Numbered from the stretch's first letter, positions 44,256 through 57,803 are shown. The stretch: 64,000 nucleotides of DNA from Narthecium ossifragum (GCA_963920575.1 OY986966.1:10890048-10954047), one strand, 5' to 3'. The notes: a model not told the origin generated them from the sequence alone. Numbers and translations: made by a program.

Positions 44256-45340
44256 TTTTTTGATTTGGCAATAGGATGAATGAGACGAAAATGCCCATAC
44301 CCCTATAATCCCCCCGCCAGCCCACCCCCTAAGCCCCACCCCCCCCCCCTCCCCCCCGCGGCCGGCAAGCCCCCCAGCCCACTCGCGTCGCCGGCAGCAC
44401 CCCGCACCCCTTCCGAATCCCGTCGCTACCGCCCCCTCTGGATCCCGTCGCCGCCGCCCCCTTCGGATCCCATCGCCGCCGCCCCTTTCGGATCCTGGCG
44501 CCCCCACGGGATCCCGTCACCCCCTCCTGATCCCGTCGCCGGCGGCGCCCAGCTCCATCCTCACCTTTTTTTTATTTCTATTTTTTTTTAAATCGGATGT
44601 CCTCCTGCGTTGACCTCCCGCTTTTTTTTTCTTTTTTTTTAATTTTAACAAGTACATTATGTCTCCCACTTATTAATTTTTGCGATTGGCAATCAAATTT
44701 TTCATAAATATTTTTTAATTTGTTTGACTAATTTTTTACTCAAGTTACTTTCCACAAATCTACAATTGCAAAAAAATGAAAAGTAACTTGTACAAGTTAC
44801 ATTGTACATATGTAACTTGTACACATGGAAAGTAACTTGTACAATTACAAAAAAGTGGAAAGTAACTTGTACATTTGCAAAAAAAATGGAAAGTAACTTA
44901 TACATTTGAAAAAAGTGGAAAGTAACTTGTACATTTGTAAAAAAATGGAAAGTAGCTTGTATATTTCATCAACTAGACTCAAGTTACTTTCCACTAGTTA
45001 CTTTCCATTTATTTAATCTGGAAAGTAACTCAAGTTATTTTCAACGATTTCATCACCAATAACACAAGTTAATTTTCGTAATCGTGGAAAGTAACTAACT
45101 TTCCGTAATCATGGAAAGTAACTTACTTTCCACCGGAAATATGAACAGTCACTGGAATATGAACAATCACTGGGATATGTTAGGAATATTGAAAGGGCAT
45201 TTTAGTAATAAAAAAAGTATTATGCACTAAATGCCTTAAGAAAAAGGTATGAGGACCTAGGACTAAATATTTCCATCTGAATAACCTAAACACCAATTAT
45301 CTATTTAAATTAAGACTACAGACTTAATTAAAACAATAAT
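44256..45340. repeat. Repeat R, copy 2, with GTTACTTTCC arrays
   Basis: A GC-rich block (44290-44560) is followed by T-rich sequence and then 44740-45130, with over a dozen GGAAAGTAACTTG or reverse motifs. The tail at 45195-45300 (GGCATTTTAGTA, CTAAATGCCTTAAGAAAAAG) matches copy 1. The GC-rich part differs from copy 1, so the array and tail are the shared core. Confidence 0.6.
44408..44540. repeat. GC-rich minisatellite (GGATCCCGTCGCCG units)
   Basis: About five units near 27-30 bp share a core GATCCCGTCGCCGCCG. A long C tract (44338-44360) precedes it. It sits in repeat R copy 2. Confidence 0.7.
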
Positions 45341-45387
45341 AAACGCTTGTCTTCAAATGGAAAATGTGAAGGCCTCGTTTGGTTTGG

Positions 45388-47148
45388 TCATATCATTCAA
45401 ATGTATCTAACATAGCGGTTATGGTGCAGTACAGTATAAGAGAGGTCGATCCCACGGAGAGACGAGCAAAAAAGATCCAGAAACACAGGCAACAATATAT
45501 CAAAAACGATCAAGGGCGTAAGAGTTAAGAGAGTTACATCGAAGATTTAACGATGACGCGAGGTTAACAAATGAAATCAGGATTTGGGGGAGGCTAGGCT
45601 TCAAGAATCTCTCGCTCAGATTTGGGTTCTTCTCTTATCGATGGTACATGCAATACTCAGTTGAGGAATTCACATCTCCATCATGATGGGCCACGACGAT
45701 CGGGTCGGATCCGCAAGCCTAGCGCAAAGTATCAGTAGGAGTTTTAGTTCTGTTTCTAGTTCTGTTTTTAACTGAAGGAGTGAGTTCTTAATATGAAGTC
45801 AAGTAGGAGTTTAGTTATGTTCTTAGCTCTGTTTTCAGGAGTCCTAGGAGAGGGAGTTGAGTAGGATTAGGAGTAGCTCCTGCGTGTGCTAAGAGGTTAC
45901 TCTGTTCAGTATAAATAGAGATGACTTCTGTGTGTAGGGTTAAGTATTAATTAATGAAAGTTCTCTTTCTTAGTTGAAGAAAGGATCAGGGGTCATCCAG
46001 CCATTAAGTGGACGAGGGGTGCTCTGCAACCATCAATTGCAGAAATCCACTTCTTACCTTTCTCTCTTCTCTTATTGTTGTTCCTTCCTGTTAATCTCTG
46101 TTGTAGTCCTGTAGTTTCTGCAACTACATTAACCAACAACAACTTGTGTTTTGTTCTTTCACCAAAGAAGCAGAAAGTGAGCAGTTAAGCAGGGTCGTGG
46201 GGCATCAAACTCATTACATCACCTCGACGGGAAGATTTGGAACCATGAATCTAGCAGAATATGAGTTTCTCTTCCTATGATCGGTTCTTCCTCATTGCAG
46301 TTCTAATTCCGTCCTACCATACCCTAAGAATACACGATACTGGTTGTCACAACAAGCAGCGTGCAGTAGAGGTTTCACGAGACAAAACCCTGACCTTGTC
46401 TTACAAAATCCCTAAGAGTACGCAATACTGGTTGTTACTACAGACAATGCATAGCAAAGGTTTCATGAGACTAAGTAGTAGAACAACATAGATAACTATG
46501 TGATCACAATATCATAAAGAAGCATGACTAGAGTTATAATAATGTTAAACCACATAACAACATGTAAAGATCCAATACATGTGTAGAGTTTAAACATGAA
46601 CTAGCGATGAAGAGGAAGGCCTCATCCGTCCTCAGTCATCCATCCTTCATACGTCGAGCTTACTCGGTCATTGAGGGTGGTTCCGTCCCCCTCTCCTCTT
46701 TTCTATTCTCCGCTGCCTTCCTCTTTTCTATTCTCCCCCCGCTTTGGCCGATCTTCTTTCCTTTTTTTCTACTATGGAATCCACCTTCCAATCATACAAG
46801 CCAGCCAATTTTGACCTTTCCTTCCGGTTCCCTCTACCAAATTGGTTTCCTTTCATTCAAATTCCGATTCAACTTCTCCAAATTTGGCTTCCCTTCAACA
46901 AGATCTTGGTTCCCCATTCAATTTGGTTAACTCCACACCACTTCTTCGACGCCGACCCGTCCTGTCCGGCTCTACCTCACAGGTTTTTAAATTGTGCACG
47001 GATTTACCTGCATTTTAAAGCACATCTCGTGAGCCAAACAAATAATGTTAAAACTCTATAATATGAGCTATATATATAACACATAAAACATCATAAGCAA
47101 GTGGGCCAGTTTTGGGTATGTTCAGAATGTACTTTCATGCACTCATCA
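45388..47148 (-). mobile_element. S4: Athila-type solo LTR, old
   Basis: It corresponds to S1 (TCATATCATTCAAATG at the start against TGATATCGCTCAAATG, ending ATGCACTCATCA). Blocks such as AAGAGAGGTCGA and the Pro/Phe-coding-like part at 46650-46950 are diverged. Flanks are TTTGG and GCCTA, so no TSD is visible. A short solo LTR (45684-46216) lies within. Confidence 0.8.
45684..46216 (+). mobile_element. Small copia-like solo LTR in S4, TSD CATCA
   Basis: A 533-bp insertion starts TGATGGGCCACGACG. CATCA is present on both sides (45679-45683 and 46217-46221), and the S4 sequence continues across it as in S1. It has a TATA box (GTATAAATAG, 45920-45929) and the pyrimidine-rich GAAAGTTCTCTTTCT block typical of short copia LTRs. 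The 3' end (CATTA) is not a perfect CA. Confidence 0.65.
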
Positions 47149-48671
47149 GCCTATACTTAACTCCAAATAAGAAGGGATTAGATTTTGTGGAATAATGTGA
47201 GCCCCAGATGTAGGGAGGGATAAGGATGCATGCTAACCCATGACTCACACCAGCACCATTTATTCCACCCGTTGATTTTACCCCCTCCTCTTTTCCTTCG
47301 AGAAAACCTATGTGACGATCTACTCTCAACACTACTAGCATCAGCAATCGGCAACCGGGTTTGCATCCCCTTGATAACAAAACGACGGTGATGGCCGGAG
47401 ATCGTTGTATATACGGGCATATCTGGTGTTCCTCATAGTAGACGTCTTGCCTTCGTCGATCCCATGCCACACATGGCGGCGGAACCACCATCCAAGCCCA
47501 TTCTTTTCCAAATCACTCTACACCACTCCTCTTCTTACCGAGAGAACTAGGGCTTCCGATCGCATTCTCCAAGTAACTCTTCTCTCTCTCCTATTTTTTT
47601 TCCTTCTCTAACATAAATGCTTCTCTCTTTATTTCCCCTTTTTTCAGTCTCTATTTCGTTTTGTTTTCCTCCGATCTTGGGATGATTCATGGTTTTCTTC
47701 TTTCTTCTTAACTGATTTTGCCATAGTTCTCTCTCTCGAGTGGCTTGTTTCTCGATTTTGCCGTGGCTTCTTTCTTCTTTCATTCTATACGGATTTTTTC
47801 TTTTGTTATGCCCTTTTACAGTGTGATGTACTCTCGTATTAGTTCTATTCTTGGGTAATAGGTCTAGTTTATCATATTTCGGGAACAATTCCCCAGAGTG
47901 TTTGGCTTCATCATTGATTTCTGTTTTTTCATTCTCACATTTGTTCCCCACGAATCATGATCCTAATCAAAGATGCTCTGGATCAAGTTGACAGTGGATT
48001 TGCAACTAGTTAGTGATATCACATATGAGAGTTTATACGACACAAAACTATGCTAGATTTATGCAACAAATACATAGAAGTGCATTTCTATTTTGGAAAG
48101 CATAGGTTAGTGGGGTAGTGTTGATTGTGTATTTTTATGAAACCAAGTTGTTCCATTTCGTGTTCTTGTACACCATGGATCTGTGTAGTCACTTGTCTTT
48201 TCTTTTTGTTTAGACTTTTATTAGTGTTGTTGCCATGAGTACCTATGATCATTGTAGTTTTAGATTTGCAAGCCAACCCATGGAATTTGAACCCTTGATT
48301 TGTTTCAATTTTTTAAGCTTATTTCTATATTTAAGCTTATTTCTCCTTAATATTGAGCATATAAGGAGCAAACAATGCAAGAGAAGAGCAAAGAAATAAT
48401 TAAGACAGAATTAAGAGTAGCCTTAGTCCTCTCCTCTCAGCAACTTTGTATTATTTGAAAAATATAATTCTTAGACCGGCCATCTACCTTGAGTTGGTAG
48501 TCGCAATCCTAGCAAGATTAATGATTATAACACATACACAGAATATGTTGTTTTCGGAAGTGCTTTTGGAGAAGCTTAATCTGAAAAACAGATTCAGGTC
48601 ATCTACCTTGTAATATTATTCATCGTGCATGTAGTAGAAGAATGTCCACTACATATACATAATTACTGCGT
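47149..48671. other. 1.5 kb with no recognised gene; likely upstream part of PIF3
   Basis: No supported coding frame. A CT-rich stretch at 47560-47720 and AT-rich sequence follow. It may contain the left end and promoter of PIF3, but no inverted repeat or TSD was found. Confidence 0.4.
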
Positions 48672-48683
48672 TTGTACAGAATT

Positions 48684-49735
48684 ATGCCGAGGAGGATTGT
48701 CAATGCGAATCCAATAGGCATGAAAGAAAATTGGAAACAAGCCGAGGATAACCAATTGCTAGAACTACTGAGAAGAAAACTCCTCGACTGGTTCCTTATT
48801 AACGGGCAAGCTACCAAAGATGCATGGAATAAATTTCTACACGAATTCAATGAGAATCGTGCAAAGAAGGTTGAGTTAAGAAACCTCAAGCACATGTTGA
48901 AAAATATAAAAAAGACACATTACCTCTATAAAGAGTTGGTGGGCAAGAGCAGAACTTAGAGCAATGACACAAATATGCCCCTAACACCAGATGCAATGGG
49001 ATGGGACGAGCTTGTTAGGGTAAGAATTGAAAAGTAGTATTTATATACTTGTTCTAAAGAGACTTATTAATATAATCTAATAATCTCTTTCCTGTCTTCG
49101 AGGAATTTCCAAAGTTCATTCCGCTCAGAGATAAGGTCTATATCTTTTAAGATGTCATGAATATCATAACAAGCAAAAATACTGCCAACGGTGAGCGTGC
49201 GTATTCCTCCAACAGCAAGATCGGCGATAACAAGTTGGCGAAGGAGATATCTGAGAGCACTGGATCATCAGATACTCCGTCAGATGCTCAGTCACCTCCT
49301 CCTCGCACGTTCTCATCACGTATTTCTATTATTAATATCGATATCAATTAATGCCAGCAAGAGGATCACTGACTTCAACATATGGTTACGGGTCGCAAGA
49401 TACCTACTCTAGTGACCCAATGCCACAAGTCACGCCACAAACTACACAAGGAGGCAGTGGTACTGGCACGGATGCGTCGGGTTCTTCCGGCAAAAAGCGA
49501 CAACATTGAGAGTACATAAAGAAGGGTAAGAAGACAAGGGGGTCGGCGAAGGTGTGGGTACACAATATATTGGAAATATGATGCGGAGGAGGATGGACAT
49601 GAAAGATGAGGTTTTACAAAGGGCCGCCGACTACTCTATTCCGCGATGTATGAAAGTAGCTCAGGCATTGCCAGACGTTAACGTAGACCAATTGATTGCG
49701 TTAACTGAAATATTTGAGGACCACAGAGGTTAGGA
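48684..49735 (+). pseudogene. PIF3 partner ORF: Myb/SANT-like (PF12776-type)
   Basis: Exon 1 (48684-49019): MKENWKQAEDNQLLELLRRK opens a Myb/SANT-like domain, then HMLKNIKKTHYLYKELVGKS, an in-frame TAG at 48957, and TPDAMGWDELVR before GTAAGA. A second exon may start at 49103 (EFPKFIPLRDKVYIF, then a stop). Later, 49579-49735 encodes MKDEVLQRAADYSIPRCMKV and QLIALTEIFEDH, typical of the family's C-terminus. It is broken by stops. It pairs with the transposase at 52748-53541. Confidence 0.75.
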
Positions 49736-52700
49736 TTTTTGTCACTCGACAATGACTACACAAGAAGCAAGTGGGTAGAAGCAAGGGTGAATGCATATAA
49801 CTCAGCTAGTAAGAATACTGACACCTAGCCATCTACATGGGGTGCACAGGCTGGAGCATCATACCATCCATCAATGTGACAGCCTCCCTCAGAGATGCCA
49901 CACACATTTGCATATCGTCAATTATTTCCTATCTACAATGTGACTCGAGGTCCAGAAGGCCAAGCTGAGCAAGTCAATCCGAGCTGGACAATATATGAGA
50001 TGCTGGAAAATGACAATAGCACACATGGCGGGTCAAATCCTAGCATATAGCGGTCTTTTTCTAGGTAAGCTATTATATTGTGGGGGTATCATTATCATAA
50101 TATTAATAGGAAAGTTAGAATGTGCCAAATATGCATTTGCTTTGAATATTGTTGATTTCTTTCGTTGTATTGCATAAGCCTTAGAATATGTATGTCAATA
50201 TGATCTAAATAGGCATTATTTGATCAAATCATGAAATTGGATCGGTGACATTTGTATTATTGTGATAATTTGAATGGAATTAGTAATGGATGTATGAAGG
50301 GTCAACTTGTGAGGTGGATCTTACCACTTCTATTCAAAATAGCTTAATTTCGATATTTGTGGTAGAATGTGCATTCATGTCTTGGGACTATTGGGATAGG
50401 TAACACTATTGGATTAACAGTACGGTTTAGAATTTTGTGGAATTTAAGTGCATTCAAACCTTAGATGCTTAATACTTCATCTACCTCAGTTTTTGGAACT
50501 TCGTAGAAGTTAAGTGCTCTTGATTACTATGTCAAGTTGTTGATAAGTTGCAGAGCGTTCAAGATTCTATATTTCAAGGTTAGAGATTATCACACACTTC
50601 TATATTTCAGGGTTTATGGTCATCAAGTCTTCTTCAAATTGTTTTTCCTTGAAATCCCCTCTTTTTTTCCACCGTCTTTGGCTGAGTGGCTTGTTGTCTA
50701 CTCTTGTTTGAAGTACCTGCACTGACTTCTGCTTTATAGACTCTTTTGACTAATGCTTCTTTTTTAGCTATGTCAACCTTGGGTTTTTTTTGCTCTAAAG
50801 ATGTAAAATTAAACAACTTCATTTAGATCGGATGGGAATTTAATTCATTCAGTTTTGTGCCTTGAAGGATATGGCAGGCTAATCTATTCTTTTTCCCCTA
50901 AAAAGTAGACATGTAGTAGGCTGATACTTATAATAGACATGCTACTTGGTTTAAGACTCCAAAATAGTCGGAGAAGTTTTGCATGTAGGTTATCAAGAAA
51001 TAGTTTTTGGTAGCATCAGCCACAAGCGTGAGAAGTATGATGTAATTGGCGGTCCTATTATGAGCAAGATAAGTAGGAAACTTCTGCATTGTTGAATGGT
51101 TGAAGTATGTCCTCGACCAATATGCATTTCATGAAGTTATAAACTCTAACTCGATATATAATCTCTTGCAAATAAGAGGAACATTGGTTCTTTGTAGCAA
51201 GTGAGTGAGTTTTGAATTGATGACTTTTTGTAACTCTTTTGGTTATACTGATATCACGTAAGTACCTTTGTTCTTGACATTAAATCGTATATGTTAATAC
51301 CTCATCATTTTCATGGACGGCTGTGCATTCAAACGTTGGGACTCTTGGGATAGATGTCACTCTTGTTAATGGTTCGATTATTTTGACACACTTTTGGGAT
51401 TAATATCATAGTTAGCTACATCTTGAGTTATAGCTGGTACAAGGTTTTGAAGAGATATTATTCAATGGAGTATTGGGTTTAAAGAGATATTATTGAATGG
51501 ATTAATATCACAGTTAGCTATATTGAATGTCAATACTTGGTTATTACAATTACCTATTAATTATTGATAGGTTTCCGGCAATAGAAAATTATTTCTATTG
51601 CCATTTCTTTCCTATTAACTGCAGCTTTTTTTCTTCGATTGCATGGTGGATGCCAAATTTATTGCTCTCTTATCCTTTATATATTTCATCTATTGAGCTC
51701 ATTCTTTTCATTGGTTTGGGCTGAGTCTTTGGTGAGTGCCTCAAGACAATTGTAATTAAGGTACTTCTTGTAGGAATCTGATAGATGATCTTGTTTCTTT
51801 TTGTACCGTATGCTTGCTGTTGTTGATTAAGGTGCTGCTTAATCTTGTTTCTTTCATAATTAAGGTACTACTTGTAGTAATTAGTGTATTGTCATTGTGT
51901 TTGATATTATTTTATGCCGTATAACGAGTTTTATGATAGATAATCTCATTATTTAAAATTGGATTAGCTTTCAGTAACAGAAACATGACTTTTCATATTC
52001 TTTCCACTATGTAGTTGCATTGAAATCCACTATGTGGTTGTTGGATCGGAGAAAATGCACAATGATTAGTCCTTATTGAAAGTTTCTAATAATTTTTCAT
52101 TAATTTTTTGTTTGTCAAATAAAGGCGGTTCATCATATCATTCTGGTACTTTTGCTCTTCGATGCTCTTGTTTGAACTATCATAGTATTTTGCTTCTACA
52201 CTACTATCATCCTCTCATATATAGTGTATTTAATCAATCATCCATAATCGTTGAAATGAGGATCATATTCTAATATTTTCTTTCACCTATTGTTTAGGTT
52301 CGTGTGAATGCCTTGCGTTGTCTAGGAAACTCAAGTGTGTGTAAAATGACCATGTGTTGAATCCATCAGCCAATGAGTACAATTTCATTAAAAAGAACAA
52401 GATAAAAAAGTTATTGTACTACATATCCCATGAAAACTATTCGGTCATGTCAAGGAAGAAAAATGATTTATATATGCCATTCTCAGAGTATCAGATAGTG
52501 ACTATAATTATGTGACAAAAGTGATTTCTAATGTTCTCAGTAGAAAAATAAGTTTCGAGTGATACAGACCTTCAGACAAATTGGTTTTCCTGATAGAGAA
52601 CTCAGGGAATAAAAGATATTTATAATACATAGGACATGAATATTTATTTACAAATAATCTATTTGTTAACTCACAAGACAGGAATATTGATGTGGCTAAA

Positions 52701-52747
52701 TTCAGAGTCTAGTATAATATTTTACACATTATGCAAATTTTGCAGAA
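49736..52747. other. 3.0 kb between PIF3 ORFs, no gene seen
   Basis: AT-rich sequence with short local repeats (TTAAGGTACT near 51760 and 51860; ATTAATATCACAGTTAGCTA near 51395-51520). I see no supported coding frame, RNA or element ends. It is probably PIF3 interior. Confidence 0.45.
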
Positions 52748-53636
52748 ATGAGTTTTCTATCATATGAGACCTCATCGGATTCATCCGAGGAGGAGATTAT
52801 GATTATTTAGGCAGTATTAGATGAACTTTCATCCACGTCGCAATGCCCAGCCTCGGTGGTGTGTCGTGTCGCACTAGGCCTTTCGTTGGACATCAACTAG
52901 TAAATGATATTTTGTCTGGCCATGGAAATAGGTGCCTGGAAATGTTTAGGATGTCGAAAACATTATTTAAGGGTTTGTGTCGTGCATTAGAGAGGAGGGT
53001 TTTGATTGAAGGCACACCAAACATCACTAGCATGGGGCAACTTGTAATTTTTCTTCACGTAGTTGGACATAGAGTTTCTAATAGAGGGCTGGGTGAGATG
53101 TTTCAACATTCTGAAGAAACAATAAGCCGCTATTTCAATCACTTATTGGAAGGCGCTGAACAATTAAGATTTGATTACATGCAGCTGCCTAGTGGTTATG
53201 TCCATGTTCATCCCATATTCCAAGGCAATTCCCCTTACTAATATTCTATCATAAGTGAGTCTACTTTATGTCATGTACTTTTACTTTATCTCATAAATGC
53301 ATCAATAGTATTGTGCAGAACGCTCTTGGTGCAATTGACGGGATACATATTTCAACATATGTTCACTTAGCAAACCAGCCGTTGTTTCGTAATCCCAATG
53401 GGTACATATCACATAATGTTATGGGAGTCGTGTCATTTGATCTGCAATTCGTGTATGTCATCGTAGGTTGGGAAGCATCTGCGATAGATATGCATATCTT
53501 AAATTCGGTGATTGACAATGGTGATTTTACTGTTCCAAAAGGTACTGAGACTAGTGAACTCCACTTATATATTCACTGTTGCTATATATCTTCACATTAT
53601 ATCTTCATCTAATGTGTCGTTAAGTATATCAAAAGT
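52748..53636 (+). pseudogene. PIF3 transposase (HARBI1-like), truncated
   Basis: The N-terminus (52748: MSFLSYETSSDSSEEE) is followed by a stop and frameshift. The main frame then runs RTRPFVGHQLVNDILSGHGN, FRMSKTLFKGLCRALERR and EMFQHSEETISRYFNHLLEG. A small intron, 53255-53318 (GTGAGT to GTGCAG), precedes NALGAIDGIHIS with the first catalytic Asp. GWEASAIDMHILNSVI carries the second. A further donor is at 53542. Sequence is cut at about 53637 by the A' LTR, so the third acidic residue is missing. Family knowledge: the DUF8040/DDE_Tnp_4 architecture of HARBI1-like transposases. Confidence 0.82.
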
Positions 53637-55737
53637 TGTCAAATCAATTAACCGAACTACTAATTAACTACAATGTAGTTAGTGGAAGTACGGGTCGAGT
53701 TCTCGATGAATTGGATGGTTGAATTAGTAAATGCAATATAATCTTTATAATAGTTAAAAACAATCGGATTGATTCTTTTAGTATTCTAACTAAAGTACTC
53801 TAAAAATAATTAAGATGAAAATTTATCAAGAAAGAAACCTTAGGGAATTTTAATCCGAATTAGGGTCCAAATGTCTTCTCTATGAATCAAGATGAATGAC
53901 ACCTCAATGAGATGGTCGAAATTGGAGATCGACGAGCGTAAGATTAGTATCGCTCGCCGCTAATGAGACTTCGGGTTAAGATCATCTCATTGCGTGAATT
54001 ACAAGATTAAGATTCATGATCGAGGCTTTAATTCGATCATAACTCAACAATCGCCGAGTTAATGTCATATCATTGGAAAGTAATCAAAGCTTAGTATGAA
54101 TAAACTCTTGGATTGAGATGGATTTAATACCTCAATCCAATCTACCATCTACTACAAGAATGGTAGGTAGAATAGTGATGACTTGGGATGGTTCTAGCAC
54201 CTCAAGATCCTATCCAAAGATCAAGGATCCCTCCAAAGAGAGTTGGTCATGGTTCTAGCATGACCTATTATTTGAGGAATTTAACCAAACACCTATCAAG
54301 CATCTAATTCTCATACAATCAAATACAACAAAAGGAATTCCAACCATCAAACAAAGGATTTCATTAAAAAAACATGGAATTAAAGATGAATTCATATAAA
54401 TATCATCTCAAGAGAGTCATTACATCAAGAAACAAAAGAGAAATCTAAGAAAAGAACCTAAAACATCAAAAAAATTTCCAACGAAAAGGGGTTTAGCTAC
54501 CCATCTTGGGTAGAAGATCCATGGAGGAGGAGGCTTGACCCATCTTCTCCATTAAAATCCACCTTTAGAGATAATGAGTGCATGAAAGTGCACTCTGAAC
54601 AACCTTATAACCATCTCAACTGCTATATTATCACCCTTAATCAACCTCTTTAGCATTATTTTAATACTTATATGTGCTTCACATAGTTGTTTCGAAAATA
54701 TAGGAAATTGGAGGTAAAAGGAGCAAAGAAGCTGAAACGATTACATGGGTCTACTTCAAATATTAAACTCTACCTGCTCAAAATGAACCAGATGATGTAC
54801 CATACACCATTGGAAATCTCTTGACGTCTAGTTTCTAGAGAATTTTACAGTTCATGATTCCGAGTTTCCTAGAGGACGTTACAGCAATTTTAGTATCAAT
54901 GACGTAGTCTGAATAATAAAAGAGAAAATACGCAGAACAAATGATCGATCATCCCCTATAATGATCGGTCATTTGATACGCCAGAGCTAACAGAGAGCAT
55001 ATTTTCAAATGATCGATCATCTATCCATAGAAGATCGATCCCTTAAGACACTGGAGTGATTTTCGAATAAAAAGATCGATCTTCTCCCTATAAATGATCG
55101 ATCATTTATGTGACAGAGTGTTATACTTCAAAGGATCGATCTGAAGGTCCAAGGGGGGGGGGGGTGAATAGGACTCTTTTGCGTAAATAAAATAGATAAA
55201 AACCAAAATAAAATGCTAGAAGACTAGTATTCTTGTTTTGATATGAAAGCAATAAATAAAGCACATAATGAAGAATAAGAGAGAGAGTTAGGAGACTTGC
55301 ACCATATTTTATAGTGGTTCGGCCAACCTTGCCTACGTCCACTTCACTCAAGGTCCTCCTTGAGGTTCCACTACTTGTAATTCTCCCTTACAAGTTTTCC
55401 CATCAAGCTTCCGGGTGCTTGGCAACCTTACAAATCCTCCAACAACTGCTGGAGCTCCCACTCAAGCTTTCGGGTGCTTGAGAACCTTACAAATCACTCC
55501 AAACAACTCTTGGAGATTTCTCACAAAGTCTACTTCACAACTTGAAGTAGATTTATAAAGATTTAAGCTCCCAAAAGAAGACTAAAACTTGTTATAATGT
55601 AAACTAATAACTCCCTTAGTCTTACACCAAGTTTCTTGGGTCTTCTCATATATACTTGAGCTTTAAGACCTCAAAAAGTAGCTCCCAACGACCACTTTGC
55701 TTTTCTACAATGGCTCTTTAACAGCTAGTTTTCTGAC

Positions 55738-56075
55738 TGGCGGTCGACCGTCGCATCATCCACCACATAGTCTGTCACCATCTTCTTGAGCCACGGGCGA
55801 TCTACGCACCGACGTTCAAGCTTCACAGTCGATCGTCGCATCAACTGTCACATCGTACGTGAGGCTCTGTGAGGAAAAACACTTCCCATGGTCGATGCCT
55901 CGTTCGACCGTCGCTTCTCCTCAACCGAGTCACATAGCCCACGATCGATCAGTCCATCGACCGTCGCTACTTTTATCCTACGCGGTCGATTCTTCCATCG
56001 ACTGCCACTTTCCACGGTCGATCTCTTCATAGCTGCGGTCGATTCCACGGTCGACTACCACATCGTCCGTGGACT
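55738..56075. repeat. GGTCGAT/ATCGACC array in the copia left LTR
   Basis: Six or seven inverted motifs (GGCGGTCGACCGTCG, ATCGATCAGTCCATCGACCG, CCACGGTCGATC and others) spaced about 45-60 bp apart. They are homologous to the right LTR array at 58408-58722, with compensated and uncompensated changes. Confidence 0.75.
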
Positions 56076-56430
56076 ATAACATTTCTCAAATATGAAAGTT
56101 AAAGCAAGTTTTCAACATATATTTTATCACATATATATTTTAACATTTAGGAACATATTGGCATCATCAAAACATCATCAAAATACCATTAGGACTAACA
56201 AAGCTTGTCTTTTTAAAATTATTCATCTTCCTAGGGTTATAACCAATTCCATTTTTGTTCAATGAACTACGTTGGCTATCAAGGATCTCATTAAGTATGA
56301 TCTTACTCTTCATAAACTTAGAAAGAGTAATTTTCAAATCATTATTTTCAAGGGTGAGAACCCTTTTTTATTCTCTCAAATTGATGATTTCCTTTTGCAA
56401 GATATTTGAGTTGTTTTGTAAAATGCCATG

Positions 56431-57744
56431 CTAATATTTGCAATCCTCAAGTTCTTTTCTCAGAGAGGCACGATCATCACTAGATGTCTTACTCGTTATG
56501 CATTTGTTATCATTTTCCAATAAGTCAATCCTACACATAGCATCTAGTTTTTCTTGTTCTAGCTTCTTCAAGTCCTTACATGAAGCATAATATTTCTTTT
56601 TAAGGAACTTGAAATCTTTAGCTAAGGAATGATAAGCTTCAAAAAGTTCATCAAAGGCTAGCTCATCATTTACCTCATGATCTTCTTCCTCATCCCCGAT
56701 AGCCACTAAACAAATATTTGCCTTTTCTTGCTCTTTTTCTTCGGAGGAGGAATCTTTATCGCTTTCACTCCAAGTTGCCACAATGCATTTCTTTTTCTTG
56801 AAACTCTTCTTTGTTAGCTTCTTTAGTCGAGGGCAATCAGGCTTGTAATGTCCGGGCTTTCTACACTCATAACATATAATGTCATTTAAATTAGATGAGG
56901 TAAAGTTTGATTTTTCGCCTCCGAAGATTTTCTTCTTGAAATTCTTCTTTCCTTTTTGGCGATTGAGCATCCTTTTGATTTTTCTTGTAATTGATGCCAA
57001 TTCCACATCATTCGACTCTGATTCTTCATCACTTGAACTTGATGAATCCTTGTATGACGACTTTAATGCAACCGATTTTTCTTTCGTCTCTCCTTTATTG
57101 TTGCTCTTTTTCGAGCTCATCTCATAGGTCATGAGTGAACCCATGAACTCATCAAGTGATAGTTTGGAAAGGTCTTTGGCTTCTTCAATCACCGTCACCT
57201 TGGGATCCCATGCTTTAGGTAGACACCTAAGTATTTTTCTTACAATTTCATCATTAGCATAAGATTTGCTAAGAGATTGAAGCATATTTAAAATGTTATC
57301 GAAGCATGTAAACATTTCACTAATGAACTCATTTTCCTTCATGCTAAACAATTCATAATCATGAACAAGCATACTTATCCTAGTCTCCTTAATTCGGTTG
57401 ATTCCCTCATAAGTAATTTCAAGCTTCTCCTATATTTCCTTGGCCAATTTACAACTTGAAATTCTACTAAATTCATTGGGGCTTAATACATAAATAAGAA
57501 AGCATTTTGCTTTAGCATTGGTTTCCAATTTCTTTATGTCGGATAGAGTGTACTCACTCTTAAGCTTGGGTACATCCTTTCCTTCATGCATTTTACTAGG
57601 AATAAATGGTCCAACCTCAATAGTAAGCCAAGCTTCATAGTCTAAGGATTGGATAAAAATTTCCATTCTAGTCATTCAATAATTGTAATTTTCTCCATCA
57701 AAGTAGGGAGGCCTATTGGTAGATTGTCCTTGTTAGTTTTCCAT
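56431..57744 (-). pseudogene. Copia gag (UBN2-type), with stops
   Basis: One frame from ATG 57744 to 56431. PPYFDGENYNY and MTRMEIFIQSLDYEAW open the gag; SEYTLSDIKKLETNAKAKCF, then LPKAWDPKVTVIEEAKDLSK follow; a CCHC knuckle, CYECRKPGHYKPDC, is near 56860. Stops: TAA at codon 4, TGA where Trp is expected before MTRMEIF, and TAG where Trp is expected after CKLAKEI. The frame is otherwise continuous and ends with a coiled-coil-like acidic tail. No protease, integrase or RT follows. Confidence 0.88.
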
Positions 57745-57790
57745 CTATACCTAGGATCCTCTAGGGTCGTTAAACCTCGAATATAGAGAC

Positions 57791-57803
57791 GAGGCTCTGA
57801 TAC
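57791..57803 (-). other. Primer-binding site of the copia element
   Basis: The minus strand reads TGGTATCAGAGCC, complementary to initiator Met tRNA, next to the inner end of the 5' LTR (57808). It fixes the orientation. Confidence 0.88.

Noticed and set aside
44208..44591. Gly/Arg- or Pro-rich frames in 44.2-44.6 kb
   Set aside because: They arise from the GC-rich minisatellite and C tract.
46607..47061. 107- and 105-codon frames in S4
   Set aside because: No family motifs; the same LTR region is non-coding in S1 and S5.
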